Positions 43,645 to 64,000 of a stretch of 64,000 nucleotides of DNA are shown here, piece after piece. Position numbers and translations under genes: made by a program. Under the pieces are notes generated by a model, which saw nothing but the letters and a program-made list of their open reading frames with translations, was not told the DNA's origin and did not search any database. Numbering within the stretch: position 1 is the first letter of the stretch; every line of letters starts with the position of its first letter. Origin of the DNA: Strigops habroptila (taxonomy: Eukaryota > Chordata > Aves > Psittaciformes > Psittacidae). The stretch lies in assembly GCF_004027225.2 (NCBI RefSeq), contig NC_044302.2, positions 75,889,253-75,953,252 of the forward strand. Direction: 5' to 3'.

Positions 43645-46600
43645 AGGACCATTTGTGTGTTCTACCTGGTCATCCAAAGCTTTTCCTTCAAGGAATACAT
43701 GAAGTTAATATCATTAGTGCAGGACACCACCTTAGTGCAGGAGGTGTTTAATGCAAGCATAAACCCAAGAACGACACGATATCAAAGAGCAAGTGTACAC
43801 GTACTCACAACAGGACAGTAAAGTGATAGCCTATGTAACAGGAACAGCTAGGACACATGACACATTATAGTGAAACTGCTTCTGATACAACCAGTGTTAG
43901 AACTGGAAAACAATTTAGCAATATTTACAATTGCTAGAGGTTTTCAAATCTTTTAACACTTCCATCTTTTTCTCTGAAGTTGGGTATGGCAGTCTTAGTC
44001 AATGAGAAAGCAGTAGATTACTGTGAGAAGTAGACTTCTCACAGCTGACAGGCATATTGAAAATTGACACATTAAACAAGAGCATTATGGAACCGCTAAT
44101 TGAATTGAACTAGTGATGATTTTGTTCAGCACGCCTCTTTTGATATTAGGTTGGTTAGTTACCTTCCCTCTATTTTAATGATATTTGAATTAGGTTTCAG
44201 AGTTTTCAAATACAGTTCAAACAAAAGAAAAATAAAAGGTTGCGAAAAACAACAAAGAAGCCTACTTGCATTTCTCAGGCTTTTTATAGAAGGCAACCAT
44301 TCCACCCATTACTAAAACATACCAACCTCCGTCAGAGACACTGCCACCCTTCGGCACCACACAACTTCCCATTTAACAACTAAAGGCAAAGGCCACTCCC
44401 ACCAAAAGTTCAAAAAAGGCTACATTTTCAACGCTGCAGTTTGGACACAGTAAGCTGTGGCACCTGGGTTGGTGCTTACCAGGTGCAGTGTCTCAGGTGT
44501 TTCACTGATGCAGGCTCTACATACAGGGCATGGGGACAGCTGAGTGCTCGAGCACTGGCTGGAGAATGCCATCATGTTGAATATGTAGTGGTGGTTTCCA
44601 GCAGGGTACAAGCAGTGGGTGACCTGTGTGAGTGCTTGTGACCTAGACTGGAAATAACCTCTGGAGGGTACAGGCACACCTGCAATTCCTTTGTTCATAC
44701 TCGGGTGTTACCCTCATCAGGCAGCGCACTGTCCCAGGTCTCCGAGTTGGAATTGTTCAGCCTACTGTGAAGGGCACAACTTCCCAGGGGTGAGGGGCAG
44801 GTCCCAGGGCTCTGCCTGTACCAGGGAGCTGAAAGTGCTGGGTTACTCTGGGATTCAGTTGCAGTCCCACCCTGGCAGGTGGGAATCCTCGGGGCTATTG
44901 TCACACACTGCTGCTGTAACACTGGTTAGGAGTCGCTTGCCACAGACTTACACAATCTGGTGCTTGTCTCTCATGACAAGAAATTTCAGAAACAAGTCCA
45001 AAGGATCAGAAAAGTTGAACATTGCCAGCCAGCTTTTCAAAGGGTAGGTACCTGCATATGCGAAGACACAGAAAACTGCAAGTATGCGTGCACATGTCCT
45101 TCCTACTGCTTCTGAAAAGAACTCAATTAATTGACCTTCCAGGTTTGTAAGTGGAGGGGCAAGCAAATAGCAGTGTTGATGTTAATGTAATTGTGTTAAG
45201 AGCAGAAAATCCCACATGGAATTTCAGGCAGACCAGCTCAAGAAAAAGGAGACTGAATGTAAATTTCCAGTTTAAGTTTTTACACATTAGATGACAATAC
45301 GTCTGACAATTGCTTTAAGTTCTAAAAAAGCATAATTTAAAATAGTTCTTTTAAAGGAGAATTAGTTTAAAACTTAAAATCTGCAGCAATCCACATTGCC
45401 AGCCTTCCTTACTCTAGCTGTTGTCCATGAATAGAACAGGCAATTGTGCAGAGCTTGCTGCATCATTGGTTACAGCTGAGGAAACATGGACACTTTCTGG
45501 CAGCTAATACTCAAAGTCTATGCCTTTCTTTTATCTAATAAAATACACTTTTATCCTGCTATGAAGCTTAGACTTTATAGCAGGAGACTAAAGATAATAG
45601 CAATACTATTAGTAATACACACTGATAAATTACATAGCATAACCCTAAGTAATTATCATTCATTGTATCTAGGGTCTGTACACAGCCAGCTTAGAAATGC
45701 TCAACCCCTCCTTTCTGGAAAGTATGTGTTTTTTAAGTTACATGCACAGCTTATGGGACCAAGAATGTGACTTATTTTTATCTTTTTCTATTTATTTCCC
45801 TTTCACAGCTAAAATAGGTGCATTCTTCAAGGGCAGGCCTTACCTCAGGATTCTGTGTTTGTGGCAATGTATTACCCAAGGCCTGATGCAGCTGAGCTTA
45901 AGTTGCACATTCTGTGCAAGTACTGCTTTCTGTTATTTCAAACTGTTCCTCCTGTCTTACATACTTGTAAGGTTTCTACAACTTTATTGATCGCTATGTA
46001 ACAAGTAGAAATCCCTGCGTAACAAATAAAGCTAGGATAGTTATTGATCCATTAGGTGCCAGCTATTTCTGCTATTAAGCAAACTTGCTCTACAGAAGCT
46101 CATCTCTGTTCTTGAAAAATCTTCATACTTTGGAAAAAGCCACAAGTTCATCCTCTGGCACTCCTCAGTCCTGGATCTCCGTTCTTCCCATGGCGACTTC
46201 CATGATGTTGTTAATTCTGTACAAAGAGAAGAGCTGAAATACTTTGGAAGTGCTCTATAGCAAGACTATATTGTACAGGAACAGCTTTTAGCATGTTTCT
46301 CATGCTAGCAGAAAATAAGCTTTTTAATATATAAACTAATGTGGCATTCAAGTTTTCATCTCGGTAACCTCATTACTAGAAGCAAACTGCTTTCCTGTTA
46401 ACTGCTTTCCATACATTATAATATTGTATATAACTCTACCCATTACCTAAGGAGTTAGTTAAAAGGTAAAAGTGTTTTATAGCAGTCTCTCCAACGCACT
46501 GAAAGTTAAAAATAACTACAAACCAGGATATTTCTTCATAATTTTTAATACTTTTCACTTTTAAATACTGGTTTTAAATTTGTGATTGTAACATGGAAGA

Positions 46601-49600
46601 GCCAACTTGTTTTAATTTTTAAAACTTATCATTAGGATCATAAAGCTATTATAGAACAGTTACACTCTACACACTCAAGGTACTCAAAAATATGATTCAT
46701 GTTTTAAATCTGTAGATGAACAGTGACAATTCAAATACAGCGTTATCTGTACAACTTGACAAAAATACAGGTGGACAATCTGATTAAAGAGAATCTGCAC
46801 AACTTCAGATAAGCCAGCTCAGCCCAATTAAGTAAACGGTAATTATTTTTTTTTCCCCAAAGTGCATCATGTTTGTCACAGATAAATTTGTCAAAATAAG
46901 ACGTTCAGGTTCGCAAACAGGATAACAATGGCTATCTCATCCTCATTCTCAAAACAAATAATTTCCTTCATATCTAATTAGGTAACATTCACATTCTCCG
47001 AATGGACGCAGATATTCAGAGAATGAGATCTGATGTAGAAAAGATTGCTGCGTTCTCACCCCTTCAAACTGGTTCAGCTTATAAAACCATCCATCCTAGA
47101 GTTGGGAGCTGCTTCTGCAAAGACCACCACAGTTGTATGAATACTACCCATCCGCTAACAGGAAGAAGTAAACTCAAGAGTGCATAGATATGTGGCAGTG
47201 ACTGAAGAAAGAGACGGATGGGTTCAAGAGACTCTGCAAATTTATAAAACCATGAAAGCAAGATCCCTTCCAGAATAAAGGGCCTAATGGCTACTCACAC
47301 ACAGACAATTTGAGAGGCCTACAGAGAACTGCATTTTTTAAATTTGGTTTTTAAAGAGGTCAATTAATACCAATTTCTCAGTCTTGCAACTCCTTCCCTA
47401 ACCTTTAAGAAGCCTCTTGCAACTCTGATTGGGCAGGGCTAGCTGTAGTGAAGTACCAGTGCCTTTATCTAAAATTAAAATGTATTCTTTACAAATAGTA
47501 TCTGTAGTGTAATTTTATTTACAGGATATATCGCAAAAGTACACCACATTTAGTGCAAATGCAACTAATGATATAGGTTTATATACTGCTTTGTAAACTT
47601 CCCATACCTTTGTAAAATAAAGCTATCCAATTAAATTAATAACTTGCCCGTCCCATGTTCCAGCGATTACCAGAAATGGCAAATCAGGAGTCAAACTCTC
47701 TATATTTTTGATTTTTTTTTGTTTTGTTTTTTAAAGTTCCCATCAGTGGCTATGGTGGAATGTACCATTGCTTGGTTGATTGTAAAAAGATGAAGTACAT
47801 TTGAGGTATAAGTTTTTTTTTTTTTTTTTTACATCTCCATATAAAATGCTCACTGATGATATAGTAAACATGTACAAATTTTCATCTTATTTGCCTTACT
47901 AGCATTACCATATAGGCACTTTTCTACATATTCAAATTAACAGAGTAACTCTGTAATAAGGCATATTCCATGCACACCATTAGAGAAAGGCAAATAAAAA
48001 GGGAAGAGTTATGGAGCATGAAATCTGCATGCATGTGTAATCATGTTTTATATATGATTTCCTCTCTACAGAGAAGATGAACAAAGTTTTCAACACTGTG
48101 CAGATCACACTTAATCTTTTAACAAATCTTCATTAAGTTACTATATTTTACTTATTTTCAGGCACCTACCATACTATTTCAAATAAGCCTTTCAGCTTTC
48201 TTTTGGGAAAAAAAAAAATCTGAAACTTTTTTCTGAAGATACACCTGTTACTGAAATGCCAAGCAGTCTCTAAAGAATTTCCAACTATGGGACACAGATG
48301 AGAGACCCCAAAGTCAGTACCAGTCTGCCATAGTCCTCTTCTAATAAGTATCTCCAGAATCAAAGGCAGGCAAATATCTGACATTTAAATTCCCACAGCA
48401 ACTAAAGGGAACTTTCTGATAAGAACTATGCATCCTTACAACTCTGATGGGTTTCGATCAAGAGGCAAATAATCTTCTACATGAACCTCAAAGCATGGCT
48501 TTATAAAGATGAGGAAAACACATGCAGGATCTGAAAATAATGTACTCATCCTCATTCTAATCTGGGAATGTTGTCCTGTGTAGTCCAAATTACTTCAATA
48601 AATATTATAGTGTACCTTCTCACAGCTTTGGGAAAGCCCTGGGTATCATGCAAGAAAGCAGTCCACATACATCATGGACAGATGACTTCTAGCTCTCAGG
48701 CAGTCTCTTGCCATCTCATAGGGAATCTTCATAGATATTTCTGGATTGTGTTTAATAACAAAAATTCGGTAGCACATATTACATAACTAAAAAATACAAT
48801 AGAAATATAAAGATATCTGGAAAAAATAAAGCTTTTCACACTCTTACTCCTTCAGAACCAAAGATCGTCATAAGAGTAAGACAATAGAAAAGGCAAAGTC
48901 ATAAGGATATTGACAGCCCTCAGTTATTAACTGACATTTTATGTGACAAGATGATTCAGTATAGAAACCAGCAGCAATGAACTGTGATTATACAAAGCAA
49001 AACAAAACCTACCAATAAGTCACCTAGGCTTTACCGAAGTCCCTCCCTCCCCCCCAAAATACCACATAGATTTTTTGTGCACATAAAGCACATACAGTAT
49101 GCCATATGTGCATTTGCCTTTTGTGCTTTTTAGACATGCACAAAAACTCTGTGAGTATCTTAGGAAGGCTGACAGTGAAATTCTGCAACTTCTTTAAAAT
49201 TAAAGCAGTAACCCACATTGGAGATTCAAAGCTGTATGCATTCTTCCTCTTCTAAAGCAAGCAAATCAAAATAGAGCCATATACATGTTATCAATACATG
49301 TATTTATAATTGCACACTGATTCAGCAAGAAAAGTTAGCAGGAGAGAGCTAGTGTTAAATATTCAGCTTCGTGGTGTTGCAACACCTTCTTCACTTCAGT
49401 ATATAAAGCCTAGAACTTGGGCCATAAAAAGACTGTAGATCCTTCGTTCCAGCATGGAGTGCTCTATGCATGGTCACTTCTCCAACGTGGAATGCTCACT
49501 CAGTCTTGTTCCAATCTCTGCAGGTAAGCAAAGGCAAAAACACAGCACTGAAACATTTGAACACTAATTGGAAAACAAGAACTTGTTAAACATCTTAAAT

Positions 49601-50562
49601 AGCATCAGCGCTGCTATGATCACATTTGAACTGTTGGCTCATGTTGGCTTTAAAAACAGCTGCGTTTTTGAAGGTTCGCCTACACTAGTTCTCTAACAAT
49701 ATACAATTGAAAACATCAATCATTACAGGGCAACCTGTTACAGAAGTAATCAGATGACTAAGGCTTTTGGAGTCTGACATAATAAATAGAACCAAAAATA
49801 GAGGTGGCCTATGTCATGCATAGAAAAAGAGATAAAAACTCATTATCAGATCATGCTGTAATACCAGAACAACCAAATGGAATTTGATGGTTTAACACTA
49901 CAGTAATAACATGATATATACTTCATTAAGAGTCTACACTAACAAAAATTAAGCAAAGCCTTACTTAGCACTAAGGCTGATGTCTGACAAGTTGAGACAG
50001 ACCCCAAAGTGATCAAGAAATCCTCTTCTAATGTAGTATCACATTTAAATGTTAAAATCATTTTAGATTAGCCCAATGACCTATACCATTAAAATACATT
50101 CATTGACTAAAAGTATCTGTAAATCCTTTTTCTTTTTAAGGCCCATCAGAAAGGCTAAAAATTTAAGTCATAACCTTTTAAATACTGCAGTAATCAACAC
50201 TGGTCTGTCAGTAAAATTCCATTAATAAAAATCTTAGATCAAAACTATTCTGTCAATATAAAAGAATACCTTGACCTTCATAATATTCTATCAAATACAC
50301 CTTTTCAAGTAAATTTAAGATATCAAAATCTCATGATGCTCTAGAGAAACTTCAGTATGTATTCTTTTCAGAACTGTAAATTGTCTGTGATAGCTGAGAA
50401 AAAATACTTCATCCATTATACTTCTACATAAATTGGACATGTACACAAAAACTTGCAAGATAAATAGTAAAAGTCTACAAAAACTAATACTTGGTAACTT
50501 GTGCAGCCCTTATTTTTTATGCTAATAATACATGAGTTACATGAATGTTTAACAAAATAATT
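43645..50562 (-). other. CERT1: region downstream of the CERT1 stop: no coding sequence; partly 3' UTR
   Basis: About 7 kb of AT-rich sequence without a supported gene on either strand. The CERT1 3' UTR must begin at 50803 and run leftward for an unknown distance. Minus-strand AATAAA hexamers (TTTATT on plus) occur at several places, including about 47513-47518, 45983-45988 and 43635-43640. A single site cannot be picked by eye. No repeat was classified except oligo-T runs (for example near 47815). Confidence 0.4.
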
Positions 50563-50660
50563 AGAATCACAGAATAGTTTGGGTTGGAAGGGACCTTCAA
50601 AGGTCAACTAGTTCAACACCCCCGCAATGAGCAGGGACATCTTCAACTAGATCAGGTATG
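50563..50660 (-). mobile_element. CR1 3'-end fragment just downstream of the CERT1 stop
   Basis: The plus strand reads AGAATCACAGAATAGTTTGGGTTGGAAGGGACCTTCAAAGGTCAACTAGTTCAACACCCC: the end of a CR1 on the minus strand, about 150 bases after the CERT1 stop. It therefore lies inside the likely 3' UTR, in the same orientation as the gene. Confidence 0.8.
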
Positions 50661-50803
50661 TATATATTGCACACATATATTAAAACTAAGCACTGAATTC
50701 ATGCTAGTCATGACAAAACATTTCTAGATTGCATGCTTCTGTTTGGCCTTAAATTTACAACAGTGGATCAAGAATGAGGAAAAGGAATGTATACCTGCTA
50801 TCA

Positions 50804-62625
<11,822 letters not shown>

Positions 62626-64000
62626 CTAGAGCATAAAAACCAAAACTAGTTCAAAATTCTGGAGACGTGAGAGTTCCACTTCACTTTACTATTAGAAATA
62701 CATATTCATATATTATGCATACGGCTGTTGGAAGCAAATTTCTTCTATAGACCTCAAGTAAATTTCTCAGATTACAATTCCTCTGAAAACCCTACTTGTT
62801 AAAAGAAGTTACTTCCTCTAACTACAATTTAGAGATAGTTGTATAAAGGAGAAAAAAACCCCAGGAAACTGAGTAACAATGTCAATATGCTTTGAGGGCA
62901 GAATTAGGTTTTAATTAACATGTATCTTCTCTTAAAAACATTTATTGTGTGTCAGTAAAGTGCACATTAACATAATTGTGTAGTTAGACTCCTTCCAAGA
63001 ATTCCAGTGCCTTAGGGCAGATTTCAGATACGTGCTCAAAACATAACAAGAGAAAATTCTGAGATCTCTATTGAAAATTCTTGGAAAAAATGGTTTAACA
63101 CTAAACAGCAGGTCTAGATGAGTCAACTATTAAAAACTCAGGTCTATGAAGTAAAATGTTAATTTCAGAGAATTATGTTTGCTGCTTTCACTGTATTGTA
63201 AAGCAAGCCAATCCAACAAATTTCAAAAAGCTACAACAGGGATACCTGGAAGAAGCAGCTGTGTCCATAACCAGGGAGCCAAAGTCCAGCTTCCTATCGT
63301 TTTTTTTTTGTTTGTTTTTTTTACAGTGTATGCATCAGTCACAACAGAAAACCCAAGCTGAAGTATCCTCTAAATATCTCAACATATTAATAGTATTTCT
63401 CAGGCTACAATTTGTAAATAGAATCCCATTTGATTAATGTATATGAAAGGTTCAAGTTCTTAAAAATGATACAAACTGCATTATATGTGCATTAGCTTAT
63501 ATTATTCTTCAGAATTAGCTTATTCTTCAGAATGTGGTTTAAGTGTCTTAGAATTTGACTGAATACCTCACTGCAGAGGAAGCTGCTGAAATATGCAATT
63601 TAACAGATGAAAGGAATCTAAAAATTACTGAACTTGTCAACATAAAATTTCCATTGGTAAATTAAAAATCAATTGAAGTTAAACTTCAGATTCTAGAACT
63701 GCCTCTGCAGCTTTACGCATCTATACAGCTGAACCATCAAAAAGAAAAAGTAAAAATCTAGTGCATATATTCTTGTACATCTCAAATGTACAAGAAAAAA
63801 CAGTAAAAAAAAAATCAGCAGAAATATCTGTGAGCAACATGCTTTAGACAAAAGCAGAACATAGAAGCCTGAGGTGAAGACAGACTTCATTCTCAAAATA
63901 TTAAGTACTGAGATTCTTCATACAGTTTCTGTTTCAAAGGTGGAAAACCAGAAGTGGCATGACCACCCACCTGCACAAGCCAAACACCTTGATTTACACA
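62626..64000. other. CERT1 intron to window edge: no further exon seen
   Basis: The preceding CERT1 exon (mammalian sequence TELKKKSHFGGPDYE) was searched for on the minus strand and is not present before the right edge. Confidence 0.6.

Overview
This is a stretch of bird nuclear chromosome. The genes have vertebrate GT-AG introns. Interspersed repeats are dominated by truncated CR1 LINEs, the typical bird/reptile retroposon, and there is one solo LTR of an avian ERVL-like family. Three promoters lie in CpG islands. The neighbours ANKRD31, HMGCR and CERT1 are the order known from human 5q13, which in birds I recall as Z-linked. The HMGCR reading differs at many places from chicken HMGCR as I remember it, so I favour a non-galliform bird, but the species cannot be fixed from the sequence.

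Layout. (1) <1-17.2 kb, minus strand: the 5' portion of ANKRD31, a meiotic ankyrin-repeat protein. Seven exons form an unbroken 350-codon frame from the start codon at 17189 to 1731. A probable further exon follows near 1.4-1.5 kb, and another open exon runs off the left edge. A cluster of CR1 copies fills the 6.5-kb intron between 2.35 and 8.8 kb, and another CR1 sits at 12.4-13.1 kb. (2) 17.1-19.9 kb: two CpG islands about 2 kb apart, driving ANKRD31 leftward and HMGCR rightward. (3) 19.3-37.2 kb, plus strand: complete HMGCR, with a probable non-coding first exon and 19 coding exons that join without a frame break into 882 codons. All catalytic and sterol-regulatory residues are in place. 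(4) 37.2-41.5 kb: no recognisable gene. (5) 41.5-43.4 kb: a CR1 fragment, a CpG island, and complete two-exon MED18 (208 aa, plus strand), a Mediator head subunit. In human this gene is on chromosome 1, not beside HMGCR. (6) 43.4-50.8 kb: no coding sequence seen; part is likely the CERT1 3' UTR. (7) 50.8-62.6 kb, minus strand: the last nine coding exons of CERT1 (ceramide transfer protein, also called COL4A3BP/GPBP). They run from the FFAT motif through the START domain to the stop, and include the 26-codon serine-rich cassette exon. The upstream CERT1 exons lie beyond the right edge.

Functionally, HMGCR and CERT1 are both ER-linked lipid-metabolism genes (mevalonate/sterol synthesis, and ceramide delivery from ER to Golgi). 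MED18 is a general transcription co-factor subunit and ANKRD31 acts in meiotic recombination. Their adjacency is a matter of chromosome history and does not imply a pathway. I found no prokaryotic element, CRISPR array, tRNA or rRNA, and nothing that amounts to a new biological system. The most unusual item is the intron-containing, GC-rich MED18 gene inside the HMGCR-CERT1 interval.
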